From Paenibacillus baekrokdamisoli (GTDB lineage Bacteria > Bacillota > Bacilli > Paenibacillales > Paenibacillaceae), in assembly GCF_003945345.1 (NCBI RefSeq), contig NZ_AP019308.1:2542001-2606000 (forward strand): DNA of 64,000 nucleotides, given 5' to 3'. The position numbers were made by a program, and so were the translations under genes. The notes below the pieces were generated by a model. That model saw only the letters and a list, made by a program, of their open reading frames with translations. It did no database searches and had not been told where the DNA came from. Each line of letters begins with the position of its first letter. The first letter of the stretch is position 1. This document shows positions 16,202-24,704 of this stretch, one piece after another.

Positions 16202-17239
16202 TCATGATTGGTGTAGGCCCCAAGAGCCCGCATCTTCTTCCATTTCATGCGTTCGGCCGCGTCCCATTAAAGATTCCACAGCCTGACGAGGCGGTTTATT
16301 TTCAAACAAAACTTGGTACAGCTGCTCCGTAATGGGCATCTCTACCTCATATTGAATAGAGAGTTCATGGGCGGCGCTTGTTGTGCGCACCCCTTCCACA
16401 ACCATACCCATTTGAGTAAGAACATCTGCCAAAGGTAAGCCCTCCGCCAGCATGGAGCCAGCGCGCCAATTACGGCTATGTTTGCTCGTACAGGTCACCA
16501 CTAAATCACCAACACCCGCAAGACCTGCGAAAGTGAGTGGATTGGCACCCATAGCAATACCCAAACGACTTATTTCAGCTAATCCTCGGGTGAGCAGTGC
16601 CGCTTTGGCGTTATCTCCAAAGCCAAGTCCATCGGTTAAGCCTGCACCAAGTGCAATAATATTCTTAATCGCTCCGGCAACTTCAACGCCGACCACATCC
16701 ATATTCGTATATACACGAAAATATGGCGTAATGAAAGCATCCTGCGCCCTCTCTGCCGCCTCTTGTGAAAGGGATGCGACGACGACCGTAGTCGGCTGCC
16801 GACGTACAACCTCTTCAGCATGGCTTGGACCTGACAAAACGACCAAGCGATTAGGGTCACCCTTGAGCTCCTCGGCTAGAACGGTCGTCATTCTTTTAAA
16901 GCTTCCCGACTCAAAGCCTTTGGTAGCATGAATGCACAAAGCTTCTGGGGAGATGAAGGGCGCGGCCTGCTTAGCTACTTCGCGCATGGCAGACGATGGT
17001 GCGGCAAAAAGAACGATAGAAGCATCTAACAGCGCCTCTTCGATCTCCGTTGTTGCTTGAATGGAATCCGGAAGAACAGCACCCTTGAGAAACTTACTAT
17101 TCGTATGCTTGTTGTTAATCTCCTCAACTTGAACAGGGTTCCGGGCCCATATGGTGACTTCATAATGATTGTCAGCAAGAACAGCTGCGAGCGCTGTTCC
17201 CCAACTACCAGCCACAAGAACAGTTGCTTTCCGCTTCAT
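16202..17239 (-). CDS. gpsA: Glycerol-3-phosphate dehydrogenase [NAD(P)+]
   Basis: Reduces dihydroxyacetone phosphate to sn-glycerol-3-phosphate, the backbone for phospholipids; cytoplasmic. The 345-residue length is standard. Catalytic and binding segments are clear: VLSGPSHAEEV, GAIKNIIALGAGLTDGLGFGDNAKAAL with the catalytic Lys, and HSRNWRAG. One oddity is the dinucleotide loop near residue 8, which reads LVAGSWGTALA, so Val replaces the first Gly of the usual GxGxxG. The start ATG has AAGGAGG nine bases upstream. It lies 14 bases after plsY, which uses its product, so the two form a lipid-precursor pair. Confidence 0.95.
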   Translation of the reverse strand: MKRKATVLVAGSWGTALAAVLADNHYEVTIWARNPVQVEEINNKHTNSKFLKGAVLPDSIQATTEIEEALLDASIVLFAAPSSAMREVAKQAAPFISPEALCIHATKGFESGSFKRMTTVLAEELKGDPNRLVVLSGPSHAEEVVRRQPTTVVVASLSQEAAERAQDAFITPYFRVYTNMDVVGVEVAGAIKNIIALGAGLTDGLGFGDNAKAALLTRGLAEISRLGIAMGANPLTFAGLAGVGDLVVTCTSKHSRNWRAGSMLAEGLPLADVLTQMGMVVEGVRTTSAAHELSIQYEVEMPITEQLYQVLFENKPPRQAVESLMGRGRTHEMEEDAGSWGLHQS

Positions 17240-17253
17240 TCTAAGAAGCCTCC

Positions 17254-17847
17254 TTACCCTTTTCTAGCACCAAGCTTGTTTTCTTTACCTTGAAGCAGCT
17301 TCACAATATTTTTACGATGGCGTACAAAAGCAAGCACACAAATGATTAAACTTCCCCAAAGATAGGCTGTCGGTTTGTCCATCAACCAGACGAAAACAGG
17401 TAATAATAAGGCAAGAACCAATGAACCAAGTGAAACATAACGAGTAACGGCAATAAGAATGATGGCGATAACGCCAGCTATAAGGGCAGGAATGAAAGCA
17501 AGTGATGCCATAACACCTACTGTTGTCGCAATTCCTTTGCCGCCTTTGAACCCAAAGTATACCGGCCAGTTATGACCGGCTATAGCGGCTAAACCACAAA
17601 GAACCGGCGCCCAATCACCGCCGGCAATCCATTTTCCAAGCCATACTGCCAGGACGCCCTTAGCGATATCAAGTATAAAGACAGCAGATCCTGGTCCTTT
17701 TCCAAGTACTCGTAACGTGTTTGTTGCACCAGCATTGCCGCTGCCATGATTACGAATATCAATGCCTTTTACCCATTTGGCAATTAAAATACTGAATGAG
17801 ATCGAGCCTAATAAATAACTAATAAGAACAGCTAGAATGGTTAGCAT
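17254..17847 (-). CDS. plsY: Acyl-phosphate:glycerol-3-phosphate acyltransferase PlsY
   Basis: Membrane enzyme that acylates glycerol-3-phosphate at position 1 with acyl-phosphate, the first membrane step of phospholipid synthesis. The 197-residue protein has the PlsY motifs GSGNAGATNTLR near residue 38, GHNWPVYFGFKGGKGIATT near residue 92, and several membrane segments. The reading frame extends to 17874, but AAGGAG sits eight bases before the ATG at 17847, so that start is used. It precedes gpsA and follows der at a distance. Confidence 0.95.
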   Translation of the reverse strand: MLTILAVLISYLLGSISFSILIAKWVKGIDIRNHGSGNAGATNTLRVLGKGPGSAVFILDIAKGVLAVWLGKWIAGGDWAPVLCGLAAIAGHNWPVYFGFKGGKGIATTVGVMASLAFIPALIAGVIAIILIAVTRYVSLGSLVLALLLPVFVWLMDKPTAYLWGSLIICVLAFVRHRKNIVKLLQGKENKLGARKG

Positions 17848-17966
17848 TGAGATTCTCCTTAATCTTAACTCCAAACCTCCAAGGAGAGCTGTCCAAAAGA
17901 ATCCCTCTTAGACACCCGAACGTTTGTTGATCCTTCTACTCTGCATACTTTGCATTTAATTAGCAA

Positions 17967-18018
17967 GCTTACTGCGTAAGTTCATAGCATATAACAAACA
18001 TGAATAGACGCAGTAAGC
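17967..18018. repeat. Long hairpin between der and plsY
   Basis: Perfect 11-base arms GCTTACTGCGT (17967-17977) and ACGCAGTAAGC (18008-18018), with inner TTCAT/ATGAA pairing. There is no T run on either side, so it is not a canonical terminator. It is the only structure seen in the 17875-18044 gap. Confidence 0.7.
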
Positions 18019-18044
18019 CAGCTAGGACTTACTTAGAAATGGCC

Positions 18045-19367
18045 TTAATCCTCGTCGGATTTGCGGCGGGTAAAGATTCGGATCGGTGTTCCTTCGAAGT
18101 CGAAGGCTGCACGAATTTTGTTCTCAAGATATCGCTCGTAGGAGAAGTGCATCATATCTGGATCGTTAGCGAATAGTACGATTGTTGGTGGTTTAACGGC
18201 GACCTGTGTCGCATAGTTAATACGCAATCGTCTGCCTTTGTCCGTAGGTGGCGGATTAATCGCGATCGCATCAGACAGCACGTCGTTAAGCAAATGTGTC
18301 TGAATACGCAAAGCATGCTGTTCGGAAGCTCGTGTAACAATTGGCAGCAGTTTATGTAACCGCTGTTTTGTTAGAGCAGATAAGAACACGATCGGCGCAT
18401 AGGTCATGAATAAGAATTGTTCCCTAATGTCCTGCGTAAAGTTTTTCATCGTCTTCTCATCTTTCTCGACAACATCCCATTTGTTCACGACAAAGATTGA
18501 AGCCTTGCCTGCTTCATGTGCATAACCAGCAATATGCTTGTCCTGTTCAATGATACCTTCTTCACCATTAATAAGAACCAGAACAACATCAGCACGCTCG
18601 ATAGCCTTCAATGCACGCATAACGCTGTATTTTTCCGTTGTTTCATACACTTTACCGCGTTTGCGCATACCAGCTGTATCAATAAGCACATATTTCTGTC
18701 CATCACGTTCAAAAGGCGTATCGATAGCGTCGCGTGTCGTACCCGCAACATCACTAACAATAACCCGTTCCTCACCAAGCAATGCATTGACAAGTGAGGA
18801 TTTACCAACATTCGGTCGTCCAATCAGAGCAACGCGAATAACATCATCCTCATAATGTTCTTCTGTAAGCTCAGGCAGCTTTTCTACTGCGGCATCCAAT
18901 AGATCGCCAATACCCATCCCATGAGCACCAGAAATTCCAATAGGTGTTCCAAAGCCTAAATTGTAAAATTCATAAATATCATCATGCCGATTCAAGTTAT
19001 CGACTTTATTAACGGCAACAACGATGGGTTTGCGTGAGCGCAGAAGCATTTGAGCAACTTCATCATCCGCTATCGTTAATCCATCCTTGGCATCAACCAT
19101 GAAAATAATGACATCTGCTTCTTCGATAGCAAGCTCTGCTTGCATCCGAACAGACTTCATGATTTGATCTTCACCGTCAATCTCAATACCTCCAGTATCT
19201 ACGACACTAAAGGCTCTTCCGTTCCATTCCCCAGCACTGTAAATACGATCTCGCGTAACGCCGGGCTTATCTTCTACAATAGCTAACCGATCTCCAATGA
19301 TACGGTTAAAAATTGTCGACTTTCCCACGTTGGGACGCCCTACGATGGCGATGATGGGTTTAGACAT
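18045..19367 (-). CDS. der: Ribosome-assembly GTPase Der (EngA)
   Basis: Essential GTPase with two tandem G domains, acting in late 50S ribosomal subunit assembly. The 440 residues contain two P loops: GRPNVGKST near residue 8, and GRPNVGKSS near residue 183. They also contain DTGG and DTAG G3 motifs, NKVD and NKWD G4 motifs, and a C-terminal KH-like domain ending in [11 protein letters not shown]. The ATG is supported by GGAGTG upstream. It is surrounded by lipid and sporulation genes, in the order found in bacilli. Confidence 0.97.
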   Translation of the reverse strand: MSKPIIAIVGRPNVGKSTIFNRIIGDRLAIVEDKPGVTRDRIYSAGEWNGRAFSVVDTGGIEIDGEDQIMKSVRMQAELAIEEADVIIFMVDAKDGLTIADDEVAQMLLRSRKPIVVAVNKVDNLNRHDDIYEFYNLGFGTPIGISGAHGMGIGDLLDAAVEKLPELTEEHYEDDVIRVALIGRPNVGKSSLVNALLGEERVIVSDVAGTTRDAIDTPFERDGQKYVLIDTAGMRKRGKVYETTEKYSVMRALKAIERADVVLVLINGEEGIIEQDKHIAGYAHEAGKASIFVVNKWDVVEKDEKTMKNFTQDIREQFLFMTYAPIVFLSALTKQRLHKLLPIVTRASEQHALRIQTHLLNDVLSDAIAINPPPTDKGRRLRINYATQVAVKPPTIVLFANDPDMMHFSYERYLENKIRAAFDFEGTPIRIFTRRKSDED

Positions 19368-19484
19368 TTTTTCACTCCTCCAAATTTAGCGCAACTCTGC
19401 TTCAATCTTTCTACATGGCATAATGATGAGAAGAATACAGATTCTGCCCAGCCATTTATAATAATCCTTCAAAATTGGTTTCTA

Positions 19485-19528
19485 AAAATACAAGCAAAGT
19501 ATAGTAGAGGGTGTACTTTCTTATATTT
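19485..19528. repeat. Dispersed repeat family 1, partial copy (hairpin 2 only)
   Basis: Matches the second half of the 98-bp element seen at 21473 and 30573, with the same order of AAATA-AAG, AAAGTATA, TACTTT and CTTATATTT. It folds into the same AT-rich stem with a one-base bulge. The first, GC-rich hairpin is missing. Same orientation as the other two copies. The remainder of 19368-19664 holds no gene that I can support. Confidence 0.75.
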
Positions 19529-19664
19529 AAAGCGTTACGGTTAACTACCGTCCCTTTTACCTTCAGTGAGCATGCATTGCAAAGCTATTCAAAACATCTG
19601 CCCGTTCATACGAAATGACTCACGACTACCATCATAGCAAAAAACGTCGGGCTTGGCTAACTTT

Positions 19665-19850
19665 TCATTCATGCCGATGATCCACTAAAATAAAAGATCC
19701 ATTCTTCAAATCATGAGCATTCGCATCCAAAATCTTTTCCAATAAGAATGCCGTCGATTCCCGTTTAATTGTGTCAGGTTCTACAAATATCGGGGCTCCT
19801 CCGCCAACCGAACCTCCTTCAATGGTCACGATAGCAACGATTTTAGCCAT
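19665..19850 (-). CDS. Capping-complex subunit for YIEGIA (small partner protein)
   Basis: A 61-residue protein beginning MAKIVAIVTIEGGSVGGGAP, with a Gly-rich turn after the first strand. It resembles the small family found next to YIEGIA proteins and annotated as their capping-complex subunit. Its ATG follows GGAAAGGAGG and lies eight bases inside the end of the YIEGIA gene, indicating coupled translation and probably complex formation. Both are restricted to spore formers as far as I know; a role in spore formation is inferred from that. Confidence 0.75.
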   Translation of the reverse strand: MAKIVAIVTIEGGSVGGGAPIFVEPDTIKRESTAFLLEKILDANAHDLKNGSFILVDHRHE

Positions 19851-20769
19851 GACTTTCCTCCTTTCCGCTATTAACGCTCGCTTCAGTTGGCATTCTAACT
19901 GCAGATTCTAAGATCGGAGCTCGCTGAGCGACAGCCACTGCCTTATCTCCATCTTTATCTTGGGGCAAAAGAAATACGGCTAACCTACCATCAGTCATAC
20001 TCAGCTTTGCCATCGGCACAAGTGCAGGCTCTCCGTCATCTCGAAATACACCTAAGACCGTGGAAAGATCGAATAAAATTGCCTGCCGCTGACCAAGATT
20101 ACTAAGCGTCGCTCTCCCGTTTGCATTATAAGGTGTCAAAATCAGGCCAAGCCCACGCTCTGCGACCACCTTTTGATTAGAGGAGAGCCCTACATTCATA
20201 ATATATATATCACCCACGAATAAATCGGGACCATCGATGCGAACATCTGCCAATTCAGTCTTTGCTATGTGAGAGACCGATTTTCCGGTTTTAAGCAGAT
20301 TAACTAACACAAGGGTAAGTCCTCCCATTATGAGACCAAATGGGAGACCAAGCGCAAGAGAGGCTAGTGTAGTCAATAAAGCGGAAAGGATAACCAAGTA
20401 ATTACGTCCTTCAAAAACCATTGCGATCCCTTCAATATATGTCGTCCCTCTTGGAACTAGCTCCATACTATCGATTTGAGTTAGCGTATCTCTTTCCATT
20501 TTACGAACATCTCGAAACTGCTGTGCAGCGAGGGTAAGGAAGGTAATCGCCGTAAAATCTTTCTTGTACAGCGCTGGAACAGCAACAGCTCCCAGCGCAG
20601 CCGCGATAACACCAAGTGAAATGTGAATAATCCTCCCGTGTGGATAGGTTGGATACTGCCGATAATCTGTACGAAGCATCATCAGTCTAGAGCATATTCC
20701 GAATGCAACGCCAAGCATGATACCATATAGGACATGGTGCGGTTGCCCTGATTTCAGTTGTTCCCACAT
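19843..20769 (-). CDS. YIEGIA family membrane protein (YphB-like)
   Basis: A 308-residue protein carrying the eponymous motif TYIEGIAMVFEGRNY near residue 108. Several hydrophobic segments lie in the N-terminal half, and a soluble C-terminal domain has the run FLLPQDKDGD. Position between der and the S1 gene matches the yphA-yphB region of B. subtilis. It overlaps the small capping subunit gene downstream and follows the yphA-like gene by six bases, forming a three-gene operon. Biochemical function is not established here; participation in sporulation is inferred from distribution. Confidence 0.85.
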   Translation of the reverse strand: MWEQLKSGQPHHVLYGIMLGVAFGICSRLMMLRTDYRQYPTYPHGRIIHISLGVIAAALGAVAVPALYKKDFTAITFLTLAAQQFRDVRKMERDTLTQIDSMELVPRGTTYIEGIAMVFEGRNYLVILSALLTTLASLALGLPFGLIMGGLTLVLVNLLKTGKSVSHIAKTELADVRIDGPDLFVGDIYIMNVGLSSNQKVVAERGLGLILTPYNANGRATLSNLGQRQAILFDLSTVLGVFRDDGEPALVPMAKLSMTDGRLAVFLLPQDKDGDKAVAVAQRAPILESAVRMPTEASVNSGKEESHG

Positions 20770-20775
20770 CGCCGA

Positions 20776-21402
20776 TCAATTTCCCCTTTTTTGTCCGAAT
20801 GGATCTTCTAAGAATCGAAGCGATTTAGGTCGCAGCCAGCCCTTCAAATGACCCATTAATCTCGCGGTTACAAGTGCAATCGCAATTCCATCCCACCATG
20901 CTAATGCTCCGACTATTTGATGCTGAAGGCCGATTGAGGGATGAAGGTTCAAATGAAAGGAGCCTATAACCGCTGCAATAACAACCGCAGCAAACTGCGT
21001 TCGGAGGCGATCGCATAACAAGCCTGTTAATAAACCAGCAATCAGAGGTCCATCCCATGCCGGACGTAATAAAATAAATACAGGATCAGCGATGTACATC
21101 GATCTAATCCACAGCCAAATTATCCCTATCATCAAGGAGCATACGCCGACGAACATGATCGTACCTGCACGACGAAGCGAGAACAGAGCGTATAAAGCTA
21201 CAACTATAGTGAGAACAGCACTAGCTTTTATTGATAAGACATTGCTAAGTGGAATCTCGAAGAACTGCAGGGTAAATACGCCAATTATAAATAACGATAA
21301 CATTCGCCGTGAAAGCTGATCTGCTACAAGCTCATTCCAGCCTGTCATATATAAAATAACGCCCATCATCATAAACCAGATCGCGATGTAGCCATCATTC
21401 AC
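20776..21402 (-). CDS. YphA-like multi-pass membrane protein
   Basis: A 208-residue protein, almost entirely hydrophobic, with around six membrane segments and a short polar tail ending in RFLEDPFGQKRGN. Position immediately before the YIEGIA gene corresponds to yphA of B. subtilis. The frame extends to 21420. The GTG at 21402 is preferred because AGAGGTGAT lies ten bases upstream and the family N-terminus starts near DGYIAIWF. No catalytic motif was seen. Confidence 0.7.
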   Translation of the reverse strand: MNDGYIAIWFMMMGVILYMTGWNELVADQLSRRMLSLFIIGVFTLQFFEIPLSNVLSIKASAVLTIVVALYALFSLRRAGTIMFVGVCSLMIGIIWLWIRSMYIADPVFILLRPAWDGPLIAGLLTGLLCDRLRTQFAAVVIAAVIGSFHLNLHPSIGLQHQIVGALAWWDGIAIALVTARLMGHLKGWLRPKSLRFLEDPFGQKRGN

Positions 21403-21472
21403 TCTCTCATCACCTCTCAATTCATTTATTATGCTCTGCGAACGAGCAACCTAATCTAAGCTTTGAAAAGCA

Positions 21473-21570
21473 CAAGAAGAAACGGCTTACGCCGTCCTTG
21501 GCGGCGAAGCAAGTTTCTTCCCTCTGAAATATAAGCAAAGTATAGAGGAAACTTATACTTTCTTATATTT
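21473..21570. repeat. Dispersed repeat family 1, full copy
   Basis: A 98-bp element made of two hairpins. The first pairs GAAGAAAC with GTTTCTTC around a GC-rich CGCCG..CGGCG inner stem. The second pairs AAATATAAG with CTTATATTT and AAAGTATA with TATACTTT. It is nearly identical to 30573-30670 and shares the second hairpin with 19485-19528. It abuts the terminator of the S1-domain gene. Confidence 0.85.
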
Positions 21571-21618
21571 AAAAAAAGCCGCTTTTCTTAGCAATGTTCT
21601 GCTAGAAAAGCGGCTTTT
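21571..21618 (-). terminator. Intrinsic terminator after the S1-domain protein gene
   Basis: Arms AGCCGCTTTTCT and AGAAAAGCGGCT, plus an inner AGCA/TGCT pair, are followed by seven T residues on the minus strand. The poly-T directly touches repeat family 1. Confidence 0.9.
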
Positions 21619-21641
21619 GGTAACTACTTTATTGTAAGGAC

Positions 21642-22880
21642 CTATTTCAATTTACTAAGTTTGTCGCCAAAGCGTTCAGCTAGTGTAAAGCTCATGCTTT
21701 CATTGCTTAGGCTAACATTTGGATTGTTAAGCTCCACTTTTTGCGAAGAACGAGGTGCTCTCTCTGCACGAGGAGCGCGTTCTGGCTGTTCTGGTGCTTC
21801 TTCGGTTTCTTTGATGCTTAGGCTAACGCGTTTCTCAGCTGGGTTGAAATCAAGCACTTTCGCTTTAACTTCTTGACCTTCTTTAACAACCTCATGCGGA
21901 GTTGTCACATGACGGTGTGCTAGTTGAGAAATGTGTACTAAACCTTCAACGCCTGGCGCGATTTCAACAAATACGCCAAAGTTCACAATACGACGAACCG
22001 TACCTGTTACGATGTCGCCTGTGTTGAATTGGCCGCCTGTAGTTTCCCAAGGACCTGGTTGAGCTGCTTTAATACTTAGGCTGATTTTACCTGCAGACGG
22101 ATCAACTTTAAGTACTTTCACGCGAACGGCTTGACCTTCGGACACAACATCCTTCGGATGAGCCACATGCTGCCATGAAAGTTCAGATACGTGAACAAGA
22201 CCATCAATGCCGCCGATATCAACGAAAGCACCAAATGGTGTTAAACGTTGAACAGTACCATCAAGCTCTTGACCCACTTCTAAAGCACCAATAACCTGTT
22301 GTTTGTTTTGCTCAAACTCAGAGTCAAGTACTTCTTTAGCGGACAAAATAACTTTGTTGTTCTCACGATCGATTTCTTTCACTTTTACGCGAAGCGTACG
22401 TCCTTTATAATCGCTGAAGTCTTCAACGAAATGACGTTCTACCATCGAAGCTGGAATGAAACCACGAACGCCAACGTCTGCAACAAGACCGCCTTTTACA
22501 ACGTCTGCAACAACGACTTCGAAAATTTCACCTGATTCAAAACGGCTTTGCAAACCGTCCCAAGCGCGTTCGCCGTCAACGATTTTTTTGGAAAGAACTA
22601 GCTTTTCTTTCTCGTCGTCGATGCTAACCACTTTCAGTTCAACCTCTTGACCCACTTGTACAGCATCAGCTGCATTTTCAAGTTGAATCGAGGAAAGCTC
22701 GCGAAGTGGAATGACGCCGTCATATTTATATCCAAGGCTTACAAACACTTGGTTATCTTCAATCTTGACGATCGACCCTTTCACCGTGTCACCTTTTTTT
22801 AAGGACACGAAATTATCCATAGCCTCTTGGCTGATCGTTTCCGCTGGTGCGGTTTCTTGCACATTTGTTTCTTCTGACAT
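21642..22880 (-). CDS. S1 RNA-binding protein (YpfD/RpsA homologue)
   Basis: A 412-residue protein with four consecutive S1 (OB-fold) domains, starting near residues 30, 115, 200 and 285. Each opens with a segment like GDTVKGSIVKIEDNQVFV or GDIVTGTVRRIVNFGVFVEI. The two C-terminal domains have the best-kept S1 signatures (GLVHVSELSW and GLVHISQLAHRHV). A charged Glu/Pro/Arg-rich linker follows. Low-GC Firmicutes carry such a four-domain homologue, shorter than the six-domain S1 of E. coli. It probably binds mRNA at the ribosome, though essentiality in this group is uncertain. Confidence 0.93.
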   Translation of the reverse strand: MSEETNVQETAPAETISQEAMDNFVSLKKGDTVKGSIVKIEDNQVFVSLGYKYDGVIPLRELSSIQLENAADAVQVGQEVELKVVSIDDEKEKLVLSKKIVDGERAWDGLQSRFESGEIFEVVVADVVKGGLVADVGVRGFIPASMVERHFVEDFSDYKGRTLRVKVKEIDRENNKVILSAKEVLDSEFEQNKQQVIGALEVGQELDGTVQRLTPFGAFVDIGGIDGLVHVSELSWQHVAHPKDVVSEGQAVRVKVLKVDPSAGKISLSIKAAQPGPWETTGGQFNTGDIVTGTVRRIVNFGVFVEIAPGVEGLVHISQLAHRHVTTPHEVVKEGQEVKAKVLDFNPAEKRVSLSIKETEEAPEQPERAPRAERAPRSSQKVELNNPNVSLSNESMSFTLAERFGDKLSKLK

Positions 22881-22985
22881 TGAAATAACCTCCTCAGTTC
22901 ATACCCCAACTTTATTTAAACGTGATGCCTCAGGTTGAAACAACTCTCTTAAGCTCACCGTCTAAAACATGAATAGTAAAAATAA

Positions 22986-23561
22986 TTACTTTTGATGAAC
23001 CATTGCGCGAATTTCTAGCATAATGGTGTCTGTCACTCGCTCTAGTACATCCGGTGAAGAATCATGAATGAATGCAGAAAGATCAATTGGCTTGCCATAA
23101 CGAACTCTCATCTTACGAAAAATTCCATATTTCCCGATAATCGCGACAGGAATAACCGTAGCAGAACTTCGCATGGCAATCATGGCAGCGCCTTTTTTCC
23201 CCATACCTGATGCTGAGTTCCGTGTTCCTTCTGGGAAAATCCCCATTACGCCACCATCTTGCAGCAATTTGATTGCACTGCGGATAGCTTCTTTGCTGAC
23301 GCCTCCCCTTTTGACGGGAAATGCACCAACTGTCCGGATTAGGGGTCCAAATAAAGGAATGTTAAACAGCTCCGCTTTGGCCATGTAATGCACTTTGCGA
23401 TGAAGCTTAATGCCAACCGTCGGCGGGTCAAATAGGCTGATATGGTTGGAGCAAAGTACTACGGGTCCTTCTGCAGGTACGTTCTCCGTTCCACTAGCTT
23501 CGAAACGAAATAGCACGGCGTAAATCATGCGAAGCAGGCTGCGGCAAATTTTGTATACCAT
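22986..23561 (-). CDS. plsC: 1-acyl-sn-glycerol-3-phosphate acyltransferase
   Basis: Converts lysophosphatidic acid to phosphatidic acid at the membrane. The 191-residue protein has the acyltransferase motif NHISLFDPP (HX4D) near residue 38, the FPEGTRNSASG substrate motif near residue 111, and a hydrophobic N-terminal anchor. It lies three bases after cmk, as in the cmk-plsC arrangement of many Firmicutes. With gpsA and plsY in the same window it completes the steps from DHAP to phosphatidate. Confidence 0.93.
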   Translation of the reverse strand: MVYKICRSLLRMIYAVLFRFEASGTENVPAEGPVVLCSNHISLFDPPTVGIKLHRKVHYMAKAELFNIPLFGPLIRTVGAFPVKRGGVSKEAIRSAIKLLQDGGVMGIFPEGTRNSASGMGKKGAAMIAMRSSATVIPVAIIGKYGIFRKMRVRYGKPIDLSAFIHDSSPDVLERVTDTIMLEIRAMVHQK

Positions 23562-23564
23562 AGT

Positions 23565-24266
23565 TTACTTCGCCTCCGCCATTTTGGTTCGGCTTAAGTC
23601 TAGAATAAGTGCGACAACTTGGTCAATTGTCAATTCTGAACTGTCGAGCACGATTGCATCCTTGGCACATGAAAGCGGAGAAATCTCACGCTGCTCATCA
23701 CTTCGGTCGCGGTCTGCAATTTCCTGCTCCAGCTGTTGAAGCGGAATTCTTTCATTTTCTTTCAGTTCCTGATAACGACGAAGCGCTCTAATCTGCACAC
23801 TCGCGATAAGAAAAATCTTTAATTCCGCTTGAGGCAGCACCTGTGTGCCGATATCACGACCATCCATCACAATTCCTTTTAATGAGGCAAGCTCGCGTTG
23901 CATATCAACCAACTTCATTCGAACCGCTTCATGTGAAGCTACTTGTGAAACTCGAAGCGTGACCTCACGTGTTCGTATCGCATTCGTGACATCTTCCTCG
24001 TTCAGAAGCACGATCTGACCATCTACTACCGGCTTCAGACGAATATGTATCGATTCGACAAGTTTTTTCAGCCTGTCCGATTCATGCGGTTCAATGCCCA
24101 ATCGATTCGCGGCCAAAGTAACCGCACGATACATAGCGCCTGTATCCACATAAATGTAACCAAGCTTCTCAGCAACTTTACGAGCGACTGTACTTTTGCC
24201 GGCACCAGCAGGGCCATCAATCGCTACGTTAATGCGGTCGCTGTCACTTTCCCCACTCCTGCTCAA
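23565..24266 (-). CDS. cmk: Cytidylate kinase
   Basis: Phosphorylates CMP and dCMP with ATP in pyrimidine recycling. The P loop DGPAGAGKSTVARK follows closely after the start, and DTGAMYRAVT and MDGRDIGTQVLP are typical. The frame is open to an ATG at 24293. However, AAGGAGGT lies nine bases before a TTG at 24266, giving 233 residues, closer to the family. I therefore choose the TTG start, leaving a short Ser-rich N-terminal extension before the first strand. It is followed by plsC after three bases. Confidence 0.95.
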   Translation of the reverse strand: MSRSGESDSDRINVAIDGPAGAGKSTVARKVAEKLGYIYVDTGAMYRAVTLAANRLGIEPHESDRLKKLVESIHIRLKPVVDGQIVLLNEEDVTNAIRTREVTLRVSQVASHEAVRMKLVDMQRELASLKGIVMDGRDIGTQVLPQAELKIFLIASVQIRALRRYQELKENERIPLQQLEQEIADRDRSDEQREISPLSCAKDAIVLDSSELTIDQVVALILDLSRTKMAEAK

Positions 24267-24324
24267 CGGTGTTTGACCTCCTTGAGTAACCATCAGCGGC
24301 TGAGAACCATGCTCTTGTCATCAA

Positions 24325-24346
24325 GAAAAAAGCAGGCACTGCCTGC
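24325..24346 (-). terminator. Intrinsic terminator after the ypfB-like gene
   Basis: Compact perfect stem GCAGG / CCTGC (GCAGGCA-TGCCTGC palindrome) followed by a run of six T residues on the minus strand, between the small membrane protein gene and cmk. Confidence 0.8.
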
Positions 24347-24398
24347 GACAGTAAAAATTATACCACAGCAATTAAGCAGATGCAAAGAAGGCGAACCT

Positions 24399-24614
24399 CT
24401 AAATGGGTGTTCCTTCCATCCGATCCACCCCCGTAATCCATACTCTAACCCGCGGTATTTGCAGGGCCAGCTGACTTAAAACGACAGCGATAAGAAGAAT
24501 AATAATTATTTTTTTGAGAACATTTGTCACTTCGTCAGAAAGTTTGGTAAGACGAGTGGTTTGATTCTTAAATGGATGTCGTTTGCGGGGAAGCAGGAAA
24601 TGTCGAACGTTCAT
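24399..24614 (-). CDS. Small single-pass membrane protein (YpfB/DUF5359-like)
   Basis: A 71-residue protein with a basic N-terminal half and one membrane segment (KIIIILLIAVVLSQLAL). It ends in VDRMEGTPI, similar to the C-terminal glutamate-glycine ending of DUF5359 proteins. B. subtilis YpfB occupies the same slot between cmk and ypfA. The ATG follows AAAGGGGG at nine bases. Function unknown; identification rests on size, topology and synteny. Confidence 0.6.
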   Translation of the reverse strand: MNVRHFLLPRKRHPFKNQTTRLTKLSDEVTNVLKKIIIILLIAVVLSQLALQIPRVRVWITGVDRMEGTPI

Positions 24615-24704
24615 GGAAAAAACCCCCTTTCAAATTAGATAGGGTTAGTTTTTCCACGAACGGTTTCATTATGCATGAGGACGTATTGGCCTAGGAGGTA
24701 GAAC

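Noticed and set aside
16452..16931. 159-codon plus-strand frame opposite gpsA
   Set aside because: Low-complexity Ser/Pro/Ala composition typical of an antisense frame; gpsA is certain.
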